Below, in pieces: positions 1-10,283 of a stretch of DNA of 64,000 bases; within the stretch, counting starts at the first letter, position 1; the number at the start of each line of letters is the position of its first letter. The stretch spans positions 496,001 to 560,000 of the forward strand of contig NZ_PGTS01000002.1 in the NCBI RefSeq assembly GCF_002844235.1, in the 5' to 3' direction. Origin of the DNA: Thalassospira povalilytica. Its GTDB lineage: Bacteria > Pseudomonadota > Alphaproteobacteria > Rhodospirillales > Thalassospiraceae. Made by a program: the position numbers and the translations under genes. Below the pieces are notes generated by a model. It did no database searches. It was given only the letters and a program-made list of their open reading frames with translations, and was not told the DNA's origin.

Positions 1-1160
1 CTGAACACCACGTCATCCTGAAACAGTGCATGTGTTCCGACCGCAATCTGGACTTCGCCACTTGCGAAACCTTCCAGCGATGCCTTGCGGGATTTTCCCT
101 TGTCCCGTCCGGTCAGGATTGCGCAACTGACCCCGATCTTTTCAAGCAAGGGGGCAATCGTTTCAAAATGTTGCCGGGCCAGAATTTCAGTCGGGGCCAT
201 CAATGCTGCCTGACGCCCGCATTCGACCGCATTCAGCATCGCCATCAGGGCAACCACTGTCTTGCCCGAACCAACATCCCCCTGCAAAAGACGCAACATG
301 CGACCTTCGCTTGCCATATCGGCATAGATGTCCGTTAACGCGCGTTGCTGCGCGCCTGTCATGGCAAAGGGCAGGTGGCCCGCCAACGCATCACGAAGCC
401 CGCCATCCCCCTTGGTCACACGTCCGCCAAGCTTGCGCATCTTGGCGCGAATAAGTGCAAGGGCCAGCTGATTTGCCAGCAATTCATCATAGGCCAGTCG
501 TTTGCGCGCCGGATGATCGGGCGACAGATCTGTGTCATCTTGCGGATTATGAACAATATTCAGGGCCGTTTTAAGGTCCGGCCATTTATGGCGCGCAACA
601 AGTGCCGGATCATGCCATTCCGGCAATTCGGGCAGGGTGCCAAGTGCTGCGCGTGCGGCTTTTGTCAATGTTTTGCCGGTAACGCCAGCAGACATCGGAT
701 AGACCGGCTCAACCGTTTGAATTTCGTCACGTTCGGCCTCTGTCCCGATCCGGTCGGGATGCGTGATCTGATATTCGCCGCGATAATGATCAATCTTTCC
801 CGACACAATACGTTTTTCGCCCACTGGCAAAACGTCATTCAGGTATTTTGCGCGTGCATTGAAAAACGCCAGAACAAGCGTGCCGCTTTGAGTTTTGCAA
901 ATCACACGGTAAGGACGGCGGCGGTTGGGCGAAGGATCATGTCGCTCGACCCAGACATCCATTGTTACGACCGACCCGTCAATTGTTTCGCTTAACGGCG
1001 GGGACAAGCGGCGATCAATGATCCCGGATGGCAAGTGCCATAGTAGATCGGCTACATGTTCTCCGCCAATCAACCGGGCAACAAGCGGCTTTAACCGTGG
1101 ACCAATGCCCGGCAGGGTGTCGATTTCAGCAAAAAGCGGGAACAGAATTTCCGGGCGCAT
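1..1160 (-). CDS. recG: ATP-dependent DNA helicase RecG, N-terminal part
   Basis: RecG is a superfamily 2 helicase that remodels stalled replication forks and branched recombination intermediates in the cytoplasm. Reading leftward from the ATG at 1158-1160, about 386 codons are open and run off the left edge, so roughly the last 300 residues of a normal RecG (about 690 aa) are missing. The N-terminus (MRPEILFPLFAEIDTLPGIG) is the wedge-domain start with its helix-hairpin-helix-like LPGIGP. A Walker A motif, GDVGSGKT, is encoded near 269-292, and a VGTHALFQ motif lies close to the edge. The gene diverges from sdhE-mfd across a 233-base intergenic region, an arrangement known from other alphaproteobacteria. 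Because the frame has no stop in the window it is easily missed by ORF calling. Confidence 0.95.
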   Translation of the reverse strand, partial: MRPEILFPLFAEIDTLPGIGPRLKPLVARLIGGEHVADLLWHLPSGIIDRRLSPPLSETIDGSVVTMDVWVERHDPSPNRRRPYRVICKTQSGTLVLAFFNARAKYLNDVLPVGEKRIVSGKIDHYRGEYQITHPDRIGTEAERDEIQTVEPVYPMSAGVTGKTLTKAARAALGTLPELPEWHDPALVARHKWPDLKTALNIVHNPQDDTDLSPDHPARKRLAYDELLANQLALALIRAKMRKLGGRVTKGDGGLRDALAGHLPFAMTGAQQRALTDIYADMASEGRMLRLLQGDVGSGKTVVALMAMLNAVECGRQAALMAPTEILARQHFETIAPLLEKIGVSCAILTGRDKGKSRKASLEGFASGEVQIAVGTHALFQDDVVF

Positions 1161-1393
1161 GACGGTTTTGGTTGCAACTTTTGATGAGAACGTTAATAGA
1201 ACAATTGCGTTTATGGCACGGGTATACAACAAAATTATCGCGGGACAACCGGCAAGTCACCAATTGATGCAAAATCAGGTGATCGGCACCATGGACCCGG
1301 ATCGTATTTTACCGTAAAAGCCATGCCACAGAATTGCAGACAGCCGGCCCTCCCGCCGGGCGGCTATCAAAGAGTTAAATCAGGAGATCGACC

Positions 1394-1666
1394 ATGACTG
1401 ACAACATTTCGGAACTCGAAATGCGTCGCAAGAAACTGTTGTTCCGGGGTGGCCATCGCGGCACCAAGGAAAACGATATCCTGATGGGGCGTTTCATGGA
1501 AAAACACCTGAGCACCCTGACCGAAGAACAGCTTGATACGTTCGAGGCACTGATCAACGAAGTACCGGATGCAGATTTCTTCAAATGGGCAACCGGCAAG
1601 GAACAAGCGCCAGCCCAATATGACACGGATGTTCTGCGGATGATCCGGGAACTTAGCAACGCCTGA
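1394..1666 (+). CDS. sdhE: FAD assembly factor SdhE (succinate dehydrogenase assembly factor 2)
   Basis: This 90-residue protein matches the SdhE/Sdh5 (DUF339) family, small helical cytoplasmic proteins that promote covalent attachment of FAD to the flavoprotein subunit of succinate dehydrogenase. The family signature, an RG-x-x-E type loop followed by a hydrophobic LxG-F/RF stretch, is seen as RGTKENDILMGRF at about residues 22-34, and the length is usual. The start is supported by AGGAG at 1382-1386, seven bases before the ATG. It lies only seven bases upstream of mfd, so the two are probably co-transcribed. The pairing with mfd on one side and divergent recG on the other is typical of alphaproteobacteria. 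Confidence 0.93.
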   Translation: MTDNISELEMRRKKLLFRGGHRGTKENDILMGRFMEKHLSTLTEEQLDTFEALINEVPDADFFKWATGKEQAPAQYDTDVLRMIRELSNA

Positions 1667-1673
1667 TAAAGCA

Positions 1674-4600
1674 TTGAGTAAAATCAAAGAAATCATATCG
1701 ACCAAAGGTCGGAAACGTGTTGGTGGTGTCCCGGAAGGGGCCGACGCCCTGATCCTGCGTGAGTTGCTTGACGCTGCCGGAACCAACCAGACGGTTCTTC
1801 ATATTGCGCGCGATGACAAACGCATGTCGCAATTGGCAGAGGCGCTTCGGTTTTTTGCCGGCGAAGTAGACACATTGACGCTTCCGGCCTGGGATTGCCT
1901 TCCCTATGACCGGGTATCCCCGATCGCGGAAGTAACCGCACGGCGTATCGAGACCCTGACCACCCTGGCAGAGGGCACAAAGCCGGCCGCCGGGCAGGGT
2001 CGCATTGTGCTTACAACCGCGGCCGCCGCCATCCAGCGTGTCCCGCGGCTTGAAGTAATGCGCAAGGGTAAACTCGCCTTCAAGGCCGGATCGGAATATG
2101 ACCGGTCTGAACTGACCGCCTATTTCGAACGCATGGGATATAACCGCGCCGAGCAGGTGATGGAACCGGGCGACTATGCCGTGCGCGGCGACATTGTCGA
2201 TATCTTTGCACCGGGCATGAAAGAACCTGTGCGCCTTGATTTCTTTGGGGATGAAATTGAAAGCATCCGCCGCTTTGACGTTGAAACACAGCGCACCGTT
2301 GGCAAGGTCAAGGAAATCGCCCTGTTGCCGGTGGGCGAGGTATTCCTTGATCCCGACAGCATTTCACGGTTCCGAAGCGGTTATCGCGAATTGTTCGGCG
2401 CGGTTTCGCAAACCGATCCGCTATACGAGTCAATTTCAAACGGCCTGAAATATGGTGGCATGGAACACTGGTTGCCACTGTTCCATGACGGGCTTGATAC
2501 GATCTTTGCCTATCTGCCAGACACCATCGTCACACTGGATTACCAGTATGGCGAGGTCATCGAGAACCGCCTTGAAATGATTGACGATTATTATCAGGCA
2601 CGTCTGAATATCAAAGGCGGCGGTCTTTCGGGTGATAATGTCTATAAGCCGGTTCCAACCGAACGGCTTTATCTTGATCAGGCCGAATTTGACCGCATGC
2701 TGGCAGATCGCGTCGTTCTTGAATATTCGCCATATTATGACGATGAAAACCCGGAGCGCGGCATCTTTGACCTTGGTGCACGGGCGGGGCGTGATTTTGG
2801 TGACGTGCGTGCGCGTGCTGATACCAACCTTTATGACGAACTACGCGATTTCATCACGACCCAGCGCGGCAAGGAAAATCAGGTTGTCATTGCGGCCTAT
2901 TCCGACGGATCACGTGATCGGATGGTATCGCTTCTGCGCGAACATGGGGTTGGCAAGGTTGTCACATGTGAATGCTGGGAAGATATCACTGTTGATTTGA
3001 CCCATGAACATGTTGCGGTCGTCATCCTTGATATTGAACGCGGTTTCCGTCGTCAGGGCCTGTGGTTTGTAACCGAACAGGATATCCTCGGGGATCGAAT
3101 GAGCCGTCCGGGCGGTCGTCGCCGCAAGGCGGACAACTTCCTGCGCGAAGCATCCGAAATCTCCGAAGGCGATCTTGTTGTTCACCTTGAACACGGTATC
3201 GGGCGTTATCTTGGCCTTAAAACCGTGACAGCGGGTGGCGCACCGCATGATTGTCTTGAGCTTGAATATGATGGCGGCGACAAGCTGTTTGTCCCGGTCG
3301 AGAATATAGAAGTCCTGTCGCGTTACGGCTCGGACGAAGGCATATCAATCCTTGATAAACTGGGCGGTGTTGCCTGGCAGGCCCGCAAGGCCAAACTGCG
3401 CGAACGTATCCGCGACATGGCCGGCAAGCTGATCAAGGTTGCCGCCGAACGGCATCTGCGCAAAGGTGCGCAATTGCAGGCACCCGAAGGAAGTTACGAC
3501 GAATTCTGCGCAAGCTTCCCGTTCGCCGAAACCGAAGACCAGGCACGTGCCATCCGCGATACACTTGATGACCTTGCCGCTGGCAAGCCGATGGACCGCC
3601 TTGTCTGTGGCGATGTCGGATTTGGCAAAACCGAGGTTGCCATGCGTGCTGCCTTTGCCGCGGTGATGTCTGGTAAACAGGTCGCCATTGTCGCACCGAC
3701 CACCTTGTTGTGCCGCCAGCATTACCTGAATTTCAAGCAACGCTTTGACGGGCTTCCGGTTCGGGTCGAACAGCTTTCGCGCCTGGTCACCGGCAAGAAT
3801 GCCAAACTGGTCAAAGACAACCTTGAAAGCGGCCATGTTGATATCGTCTGTGGCACCCACGCGTTGTTGGGCAATGGCGTGCATTTCAAGGATCTGGGCC
3901 TTCTGATCATTGATGAAGAACAGCATTTCGGTGTGAAACACAAGGAACGCCTGAAAGAACTGAAATCAGACGTGCATGTTCTGACCCTTACCGCGACACC
4001 GATCCCGCGGACGCTGCAATTGGCGCTGACCGGGGTCAAAGAACTGTCGATTATCGCCACGCCGCCGGTCGACCGCCTGGCGGTTCGTACATACATTACG
4101 CCCTATGACCCGGTGGTTGTTCGCGAGGCCATCCTTCGCGAACGTCATCGTGGTGGTCAGATTTTCTATGTCTGTCCGCGCGTGAACGAACTTGGCCGGG
4201 TAGCCAAGGAACTCGAAAACCTGGTGCCGGAAATCAAGTTCGATGTTGCCCACGGTCAGATGGGCGCCCGCGATCTTGAACAGGTGATGACTGATTTCAC
4301 CGATCGCAAATTTGATCTTTTGCTTGCGACCAACATCATTGAATCGGGTATCGACGTTCCCAACGCCAATACCATGATCATCCATCGTGCGGATATGTTT
4401 GGTCTGGCACAGCTTTATCAGTTGCGCGGGCGGATTGGCCGTTCAAAACAGCGTGCCTATGCCTATCTCACGCTTCCGAACGGCAAGAAGCTGACAGCAA
4501 CGGCGCTAAAACGTCTTGAAGTCATGCAAACGCTCGACAGCCTTGGCGCCGGGTTCAACCTTGCCAGCCATGACCTTGACATTCGCGGGGCAGGGAACCT

Positions 4601-5171
4601 GCTTGGCGAAGAACAATCCGGTCATATCAAGGAAGTCGGGATCGAGCTGTATCAGCAAATGATCGAAGAAGCCGTGGCCGAGGCCAAGGGCGAAATTGAT
4701 GCTTCCGAAGATGCAAGCTTTGTCCCGCAGATCAATATCGGTATGCCGGTTCTGATCCCGGATCGCTACGTGCCTGATCTTGGCGTGCGATTGGGTCTTT
4801 ATCGCCGGATTTCCGAATTGCGATCACGCGAAGAAGTCGACCAGTTCGCGGCCGAGATGATCGACCGGTTTGGCAAATTGCCCAAAGAAGTCGAGAACCT
4901 TCTGGATGTTGTCACGATCAAGCAATGGTGCCGTGTCGCCAATATCGAAAAGCTTGATGCGGGCCCCAAAGGCGCACTAATCACGTTGCGCAATAACGAA
5001 TTCCCCAACCCGGCCGGATTGATCGGCTTTATCCAGCAGCAGGTCGGCGTTGCCCGCCTGCGTCCTGACCACAAGATTGTCTATTCAGCTGGCTGGGATG
5101 GACCGACAGATCGACTGGAAGGCCTTAAAAGGCTGATGAAGCGGCTTTCCGATATTGCAGTCGCAACTTAA
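1674..5171 (+). CDS. mfd: Transcription-repair coupling factor Mfd
   Basis: Mfd removes RNA polymerase stalled at DNA lesions and recruits UvrA to start nucleotide-excision repair. The 1165 residues match the usual length. In order there is a UvrB-homology region, the RNA-polymerase interaction domain (VHLEHGIGRY, near residue 505), a RecG-like translocase with Walker A GDVGFGKTEV (about residue 646) and the Walker B-type box IIDEEQHFG (about 747), motif VI QLRGRIGRS, and a C-terminal TRCF domain. The start is TTG at 1674, seven bases after the sdhE stop; no strong Shine-Dalgarno sequence is visible, so translation may be coupled to sdhE. A hairpin terminator follows directly. Confidence 0.97.
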   Translation: MSKIKEIISTKGRKRVGGVPEGADALILRELLDAAGTNQTVLHIARDDKRMSQLAEALRFFAGEVDTLTLPAWDCLPYDRVSPIAEVTARRIETLTTLAEGTKPAAGQGRIVLTTAAAAIQRVPRLEVMRKGKLAFKAGSEYDRSELTAYFERMGYNRAEQVMEPGDYAVRGDIVDIFAPGMKEPVRLDFFGDEIESIRRFDVETQRTVGKVKEIALLPVGEVFLDPDSISRFRSGYRELFGAVSQTDPLYESISNGLKYGGMEHWLPLFHDGLDTIFAYLPDTIVTLDYQYGEVIENRLEMIDDYYQARLNIKGGGLSGDNVYKPVPTERLYLDQAEFDRMLADRVVLEYSPYYDDENPERGIFDLGARAGRDFGDVRARADTNLYDELRDFITTQRGKENQVVIAAYSDGSRDRMVSLLREHGVGKVVTCECWEDITVDLTHEHVAVVILDIERGFRRQGLWFVTEQDILGDRMSRPGGRRRKADNFLREASEISEGDLVVHLEHGIGRYLGLKTVTAGGAPHDCLELEYDGGDKLFVPVENIEVLSRYGSDEGISILDKLGGVAWQARKAKLRERIRDMAGKLIKVAAERHLRKGAQLQAPEGSYDEFCASFPFAETEDQARAIRDTLDDLAAGKPMDRLVCGDVGFGKTEVAMRAAFAAVMSGKQVAIVAPTTLLCRQHYLNFKQRFDGLPVRVEQLSRLVTGKNAKLVKDNLESGHVDIVCGTHALLGNGVHFKDLGLLIIDEEQHFGVKHKERLKELKSDVHVLTLTATPIPRTLQLALTGVKELSIIATPPVDRLAVRTYITPYDPVVVREAILRERHRGGQIFYVCPRVNELGRVAKELENLVPEIKFDVAHGQMGARDLEQVMTDFTDRKFDLLLATNIIESGIDVPNANTMIIHRADMFGLAQLYQLRGRIGRSKQRAYAYLTLPNGKKLTATALKRLEVMQTLDSLGAGFNLASHDLDIRGAGNLLGEEQSGHIKEVGIELYQQMIEEAVAEAKGEIDASEDASFVPQINIGMPVLIPDRYVPDLGVRLGLYRRISELRSREEVDQFAAEMIDRFGKLPKEVENLLDVVTIKQWCRVANIEKLDAGPKGALITLRNNEFPNPAGLIGFIQQQVGVARLRPDHKIVYSAGWDGPTDRLEGLKRLMKRLSDIAVAT

Positions 5172-5173
5172 AG

Positions 5174-5210
5174 AAAAGGCGGGTAACAAACTGTTATCCC
5201 GCCTTTTTTT
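5174..5210 (+). terminator. Intrinsic terminator of mfd
   Basis: The stem GGCGGG-TAAC pairs with GTTA-t-CCCGCC (one bulged T) across a five-base loop and is followed by seven T. It lies three bases after the mfd stop and between converging genes. The preceding AAAA run gives a weaker U-tract on the other strand, so it may also serve the leftward gene. Confidence 0.85.
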
Positions 5211-5227
5211 GATTTCTCACTTGCTGA

Positions 5228-5926
5228 TCAGGCCGGTATTTCTTCCTGTCGAGCAAGACGGATCATCCGTTGCAAAATGTCGGGTTCCTGTGCCCCCGAC
5301 AAAGCATGACGGCTGTTAAACAGGAAACAGGGCACACCGGTCACACCCATTTGATGGGCCACACGATTTTCCTGTCCGACAAATTCCCGATCCATATCAC
5401 CGGCAAGATATTCAAGAATTTCATTTCGGTCTTCGCCATGGCGAACCGCGATATCGGCTAAAAGTTCATGATCGCCAATGTCCTGGCCTTCCAGGAAATA
5501 GGCGACAAACAGATCTTCGACCAGCGCATTGCCAACAGCCGGGCGTTCCGCGCACATCTTGTAAATCAGGCGATGGGAATCTGTTGAATCGGGTGTGACC
5601 TTGATCTGGTCAAATTTGAAGTCAATGCCGACAGCTGCCCCGGCATCTTCGATTGCCTTATAGACCCGTGCAGCACTTTCTGATCCGCCGAACTTTGCCG
5701 ACAAATACAGTTTGCGGTCGATGCCGCCACTGGGCATGTCCGGGTTCAGAAGGAAAGGGCGCCACGTGATCATCAACTGATCAAGCTTTTCGCGTGCCAG
5801 CGCCTTTTCCAGTCGTTTTTTACCGATGTAACACCATGGGCAAATCGTATCGACAATGGCCTCGATCCGGATCGGTGCCGTTGTTGTTTCACTTTGTCCG
5901 ATTTGCCAGTTCATGATGCTATCCAT
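5228..5926 (-). CDS. DsbA-family (FrnE-like) oxidoreductase
   Basis: This 232-residue protein is a thioredoxin-fold member of the FrnE/DsbA-like group (often called 2-hydroxychromene-2-carboxylate isomerase/DsbA family). The active site [12 protein letters not shown] lies at about residues 29-40, and the helical insert and the cis-proline loop VTGVPCFLF near residue 195 follow in the expected order. There is no signal peptide, so it should act in the cytoplasm as a thiol-disulfide oxidoreductase; FrnE of Deinococcus is known to help against oxidative stress. The ATG at 5926 overlaps the deoB stop by eight bases; a second in-frame ATG at 5914 is also possible. It is the last gene of a deoC-deoB-frnE run. 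The precise substrate cannot be read from sequence. Confidence 0.85.
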   Translation of the reverse strand: MDSIMNWQIGQSETTTAPIRIEAIVDTICPWCYIGKKRLEKALAREKLDQLMITWRPFLLNPDMPSGGIDRKLYLSAKFGGSESAARVYKAIEDAGAAVGIDFKFDQIKVTPDSTDSHRLIYKMCAERPAVGNALVEDLFVAYFLEGQDIGDHELLADIAVRHGEDRNEILEYLAGDMDREFVGQENRVAHQMGVTGVPCFLFNSRHALSGAQEPDILQRMIRLARQEEIPA

Positions 5927-7142
5927 TCAAAAACGATGTTCCCGCCGCAAGTGGCGCAATACCAAGGTGATCGGCAACCGTTTGTCCGATATCGGCAAAC
6001 GTTTCCCGCAAACCGAATGGCCCCGGTGCGATCGCCGGACCAAAGGCCATGATCGGCACAAATTCGCGGGTATGATCATTCCCGCGCCACGTGGGGTCAC
6101 ATCCATGATCGGCGGTGATAATCACCAAATCACCGGGTTTGAGGGCTGCGCGCAATTCAGGAATTCGTTTATCGAACTCCTCAAGCGCGTTGGCATAGCC
6201 CGCAACATCGCGACGGTGACCGAATTCCATATCGAAGTCCACCAGGTTGGTGAACACAATGCTGTTATCAGGTGCGTCGGCTATTTCGGTCATCATGGCG
6301 TCAAACAGGGCCATATTGCCCGATGCCTTGACCTTCTTGGCAATACCGCGATGGGCATAGATATCGGCGATCTTGCCAACTGAAATGACTTTGCCACCGG
6401 CATCGCTGAACCGGTCAAGAAGGGTTGGTTTGTGCGGGGGAACCGCAAGATCACGGCGGTTTGCAGTCCGTTTGAAATCAGCCGGGCTTTCGCCGACAAA
6501 CGGACGGGCAATCACGCGACCGATATTATACGGCTCGACCAGTTTGAAGGCGATTTCGCAAACTTCATAAAGTCGTTCAAGCCCAAAATGTTCTTCATGT
6601 GCGGCAATCTGAAACACACTATCGGCCGAGGTATAGCAAATCGGCTTTCCGGTCCTGATGTGTTCTTCGCCCAGTTCGGCAATGATCGTCGTACCAGATG
6701 CGTGACAATTGCCCAAAATCCCCGGCAGATTGGCCTGTTCAATCAGGGCATCGGTCAATTCCGCCGGGAAGGTCGGAACCGTCATCGGAAAATAACCCCA
6801 GTCAAAATCGACCGGCACACCTGCAATTTCCCAGTGACCGCTTGGCGTATCTTTGCCGCGCGACAGTTCCTTGGCATGGCCAAACGCACCAATCATCGCC
6901 CCGCCATGATCAAGTCCCGGCGGCACACGACCGGTTGCATCGCGTGCAGCTTCGCCAAGGCCAAGAGCAACCATGTTCGGGATATTGAGCGGACCGCTGC
7001 GCTGATCGTTATCAGCCAAGCCCTTGGCACAATGTTCGGCAATATGTCCGAGCGTATCAGATCCCTGATCCCCGAACTTCGATGCATCCGGTGCAGAACC
7101 GATACCGAAACTGTCCGCTACGATGATGATGGCACGTGCCAT
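5919..7142 (-). CDS. deoB: Phosphopentomutase
   Basis: DeoB interconverts (deoxy)ribose 1-phosphate and 5-phosphate, linking nucleoside breakdown to central carbon metabolism. The 407-residue protein carries the alkaline-phosphatase-superfamily metal sites: [11 protein letters not shown] near the N-terminus, SDTLGH, and [11 protein letters not shown] near residue 340, followed by GNDHTRE. Length and motif order are those of DeoB. The ATG has AAGGA nine bases upstream. It follows deoC by 58 bases on the same strand, so pentose phosphate made here can pass directly to the aldolase. No nucleoside phosphorylase gene is in the window. Confidence 0.96.
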   Translation of the reverse strand: MARAIIIVADSFGIGSAPDASKFGDQGSDTLGHIAEHCAKGLADNDQRSGPLNIPNMVALGLGEAARDATGRVPPGLDHGGAMIGAFGHAKELSRGKDTPSGHWEIAGVPVDFDWGYFPMTVPTFPAELTDALIEQANLPGILGNCHASGTTIIAELGEEHIRTGKPICYTSADSVFQIAAHEEHFGLERLYEVCEIAFKLVEPYNIGRVIARPFVGESPADFKRTANRRDLAVPPHKPTLLDRFSDAGGKVISVGKIADIYAHRGIAKKVKASGNMALFDAMMTEIADAPDNSIVFTNLVDFDMEFGHRRDVAGYANALEEFDKRIPELRAALKPGDLVIITADHGCDPTWRGNDHTREFVPIMAFGPAIAPGPFGLRETFADIGQTVADHLGIAPLAAGTSFLNG

Positions 7143-7200
7143 GGATATTTTCCTTCAAACCAGAAGCTGCGAAAACCTGTGTCGCAGATAGTCAGTCGTC

Positions 7201-8034
7201 TTAGTAATTGCCAGTCGCCGCGGGCGCATCCGACGGTTTCGACCCGCAGGTTTCAAGCAGGGCGGTCAAAACCCCGCTGGCACCAAAACGGAACGTTTCG
7301 GGTTTTGCCCATCCGTCCCCCATGATGTGGTCGGCGATTGCGATATACAGTGCGGCGTCATCGGTGGTCTTGACCCCGCCCGATGCCTTGAAACCGGCGT
7401 CAATGCCGTCTTCTTCTTTGGCATCCCGGATGGCCGTCAGCATTGCCACAGCCGCTTCTGGCGTGGCACCGACGGGAACCTTCCCGGTTGAGGTCTTGAC
7501 GAAATTGGCCCCGTGCCGGATCGCAAGGCGGGCGGCATCATAGACCTTGGCAAGGTCGTCAAACTCGCCGCTTTCAAGAATGACCTTCATGGTGGTCATC
7601 GTGCCGCACGCCATCCGGGTCGCATCAACAACATCGGCGGCAATCGCGACATCCCCGCTAATAAAGGCCTTATAGGGGAAAACAAGATCGACTTCATCCG
7701 CACCCTTGGCAACGCAATCGGCTGTTTCATCGCCAACGCGCTGGGCATTGGTGCCACCTTCGGGGAAGTTCACAACAGTCGCCGTCTTGACCCCGGACTG
7801 TCCCAGCGCCCGCCAGGACGTTTCGATAAAGGGCGCATAGACACAAACCGCGGCGGTATTGCCCTCGGGTGTTTGGGCGCGCTTGCACAGGGCTTCGATG
7901 ACCTCTGGCGTGTCATCATCATTCAGACTGGTCAGGTCAAGAACGGAAATGGCACGACGTGCAGTATCGGCGTCAGCTACTGCTTTTTTGCGGGCAGCGG
8001 CAATCACGTCGGAAGCAGTTTTCGGGTCGAACAT
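7201..8034 (-). CDS. deoC: Deoxyribose-phosphate aldolase
   Basis: DeoC cleaves 2-deoxyribose 5-phosphate to glyceraldehyde 3-phosphate and acetaldehyde. The TIM-barrel motifs are present: the Schiff-base lysine in FVKTSTGKV and the second lysine in FKASGGVKT. The reading frame is open upstream to 8103, but the ATG at 8032-8034 is preferred because AAGGA sits just upstream at good spacing and the family's N-terminus begins there, giving 277 residues. It is the first gene of a deoC-deoB-frnE group. A perfect inverted repeat about 95 bases upstream (8129-8147) might be an operator. Confidence 0.95.
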   Translation of the reverse strand: MFDPKTASDVIAAARKKAVADADTARRAISVLDLTSLNDDDTPEVIEALCKRAQTPEGNTAAVCVYAPFIETSWRALGQSGVKTATVVNFPEGGTNAQRVGDETADCVAKGADEVDLVFPYKAFISGDVAIAADVVDATRMACGTMTTMKVILESGEFDDLAKVYDAARLAIRHGANFVKTSTGKVPVGATPEAAVAMLTAIRDAKEEDGIDAGFKASGGVKTTDDAALYIAIADHIMGDGWAKPETFRFGASGVLTALLETCGSKPSDAPAATGNY

Positions 8035-8128
8035 CGGAATATCCTTGCAACGCGCATCGCGCGACTTGTCGGTTTTAGGTGTGCACACCAGACAATCTGG
8101 CATCGAATGGTGGCAAAAGTCGGTTCAC

Positions 8129-8147
8129 TTAATGCATCTGGCATTAA
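8129..8147. promoter_or_regulatory. Inverted repeat upstream of deoC, possible operator
   Basis: TTAATGC - five bases - GCATTAA is a perfect seven-base inverted repeat between the amino-acid transporter operon and deoC, about 95 bases before the deoC start. There is no T-run, so a terminator is unlikely. Operator function is a guess from position only. Confidence 0.3.
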
Positions 8148-8271
8148 AGATAAAGACGGATCGTCCAATCGCCAAGAAGGTATCCAACCTTACCCCGGCA
8201 ATCAATCGATCCGTCCAAAACACAGTTTCAATCAAAACAGCAGAACTGCCTGACAACTGCCGTCCAAAATC

Positions 8272-9411
8272 CTATTTCGACAGCAGCAATTGTCCTTCGC
8301 GGCCGGGTAGTGGTTTTTCACCGGCGACCGAACACAAATAGCCCCCCGGCACGACAAGCCGGATACCAAGACGGGAATAAAGGATTCCGTCCGTGCGGCT
8401 TGAAAACGGCGTTTTCTGACCGGTTTCACAATCCAGCACATAACCCAGTTCCTGACCGGCCTTAACCTGTGCACCGGCTTCGACAGAAAAGACAACCATG
8501 CCACCATGAACCGCAGCAACACGATCAACACCGGAAAGCGGCGTCGCATCACATTTCGGTTCGGGCAGGGGGCCCGGATCCCCGGCAACAAGACCGCGGC
8601 GCTGCAGGAACTTGAACATGTTCAGGGCATCGGGGATAGCATATTCATCATAAACATCCCGGTCACCGCGCAATTCGATTGTTGTTGCCAGGGTCGCCAT
8701 CGGGATCGGGAACTTGTCGCCATAGGCACGGCGTAGCTCGACCCACGGGCGGCTGAATGCTTCATCAAACGGGTTGTCACCGCTGATCTCGGCAATCAGG
8801 GAACATTCCGATCCGATCTGTGCGGAAAGGTCGGCGGCATCGGGCCAGTTATGGTCACTGATATAAAGATGCATCGGCGCTTCCCAGTCGCAATGCAAAT
8901 CCAGGACATAGTCCGCATCGATCGCCAGTTCGGCAAGTGTAAGGCGCAAATCCTGCAAATCGGTCAGCGGACTTACATCTTTGCGGTGTTGCGCAATCAG
9001 TTTGCGAAGTTCGGCCCGGATCAGTTTGACGTTCGCGTCGGCATCCTGACCGAGTTTGCCGTCAACGGCGGCAATCAGCGCAGGGCTAAGATCCGGGTAA
9101 TGGCGATTGAAATTCTGGCCGCTGCGCAGTTCAAACCGGCCAAGCGGCTTCATATCGACATATTGGGTAAGACCGATCGGGTTGGCAAACGGAACAACAA
9201 CAATCTCACCGGTGATTTCACCCTTGGCATCGGCTTCTTTCAGCAATGCTTCAAGATGATGAAGGGTGATGACACCGGGCAACTCGTCTGCATGCAATGC
9301 TGCCTGAAAATAGGCTTTCGGACCGGCTCCGGCCTTGCCATAGCGGCGCACGGTAAGGGCGCGTGACGTGCCCATTTGCGGGCGAACGAGTTCAATGCGT
9401 TCTTCTTGCAT
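8272..9411 (-). CDS. Succinylglutamate desuccinylase/aspartoacylase-family zinc hydrolase
   Basis: This protein belongs to the AstE/AspA M14-like zinc amidohydrolases, which remove an acyl group from N-acyl amino acids. The zinc ligands appear as HADELPG near residue 45 (H..E) and DLHCD near residue 165; a C-terminal beta-barrel segment (VFSVEAGAQVKAGQELGYVLD) follows, typical of the family. The frame is open to 9444, but the ATG at 9409-9411 has AGGA seven bases upstream, giving 379 residues. It is the last gene of the operon encoding a polar amino-acid ABC importer, so an N-acylated or conjugated amino acid is a reasonable substrate; which one is not visible. Confidence 0.85.
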   Translation of the reverse strand: MQEERIELVRPQMGTSRALTVRRYGKAGAGPKAYFQAALHADELPGVITLHHLEALLKEADAKGEITGEIVVVPFANPIGLTQYVDMKPLGRFELRSGQNFNRHYPDLSPALIAAVDGKLGQDADANVKLIRAELRKLIAQHRKDVSPLTDLQDLRLTLAELAIDADYVLDLHCDWEAPMHLYISDHNWPDAADLSAQIGSECSLIAEISGDNPFDEAFSRPWVELRRAYGDKFPIPMATLATTIELRGDRDVYDEYAIPDALNMFKFLQRRGLVAGDPGPLPEPKCDATPLSGVDRVAAVHGGMVVFSVEAGAQVKAGQELGYVLDCETGQKTPFSSRTDGILYSRLGIRLVVPGGYLCSVAGEKPLPGREGQLLLSK

Positions 9412-9536
9412 TTTGGTTTCCTGAAAAATGGTGGCGTGGGGCAAAACAGCCCGGACGGAAACAGATCATCACCAAAGTTCTGGCATATGATTGTTACCGG
9501 CTTCCGGGCCGTTTGAGTATTCAAATTCAGTCAAGG

Positions 9537-10280
9537 TCAGGTAGGTAGCGCCTTGGTATTTGCTGAATGCTTGTCTTTTCGGCGTTCGTTCCGGCGCAGG
9601 TATCGCTCCATGCCCTTGAAGCCGAAAGTCAGCGTATAAACAATGATCAGATAAATCACGCCAGCCGAAATAAACGCCTCATAGGGAAGGGCGGTTCGCG
9701 CAACGATTTTACGCGCGGCACCGGTAAGCTCCATCATGGTCACGGTAGATGCCAGTGACGTCGCCTTAAGGGTAAAGATCACGTCATTGGTGTAAGCCGG
9801 CCAGATCATTTGCCACATCCGCGGGAAGATAATCCGGCGATAGGTGGTCCAGGGTGTCATTCCGCATGCACGCGCAGCTTCGAGTTCACCACTTGGGACG
9901 TTCTGAATGCCACCGCGCATGATTTCAGCAACATAGGCCGATGTATTGAGCACAAAGGTCAGCAGGCAGTACCAATAGGGATTGCGAAGATAGACCCAGC
10001 TCCAATGATCCTGGATGCCGTCAATGTTCGAAATCAGCTGTCCGACGCCATAATACATCATGAACAGCTGCCCGATCAGGGGCGTTCCGCGAAACACATA
10101 GATGAAGGCAAAAGGAACGGCCTGGACCCAGACTTTTTTGGACACGCGCGCCACCGCAAGCGGAATGGCCAAAATCGTTCCAAAGGTAACCGAGATTACC
10201 AGCAGCTCCATCGTCAGCAAAAAGCCACGCCAAAGCCAGGTATCATATTTGCCAAGAACGTAAATCAGATCTTCAAACAT
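9537..10280 (-). CDS. Polar amino-acid ABC transporter permease (HisM type)
   Basis: This is one of the two membrane subunits of a HisQMP-type importer. The 247 residues include about five hydrophobic helices and the EAA loop ELEAARACGMTPWTTYRRIIFPRMW near residues 135-160, which docks onto the ATPase. The tail is basic (RRNERRKDKHS). The start lies three bases after the hisQ-like stop, so the pair is translationally coupled. With its neighbours it should import lysine/arginine/ornithine/histidine-like substrates; family membership is clear, substrate is not. Confidence 0.92.
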   Translation of the reverse strand: MFEDLIYVLGKYDTWLWRGFLLTMELLVISVTFGTILAIPLAVARVSKKVWVQAVPFAFIYVFRGTPLIGQLFMMYYGVGQLISNIDGIQDHWSWVYLRNPYWYCLLTFVLNTSAYVAEIMRGGIQNVPSGELEAARACGMTPWTTYRRIIFPRMWQMIWPAYTNDVIFTLKATSLASTVTMMELTGAARKIVARTALPYEAFISAGVIYLIIVYTLTFGFKGMERYLRRNERRKDKHSANTKALPT

Positions 10281-10283
10281 ATC

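Noticed and set aside
30-1317. Several plus-strand frames at the left end
   Set aside because: They are antisense to recG, whose own frame is open, has helicase motifs and runs off the window edge.
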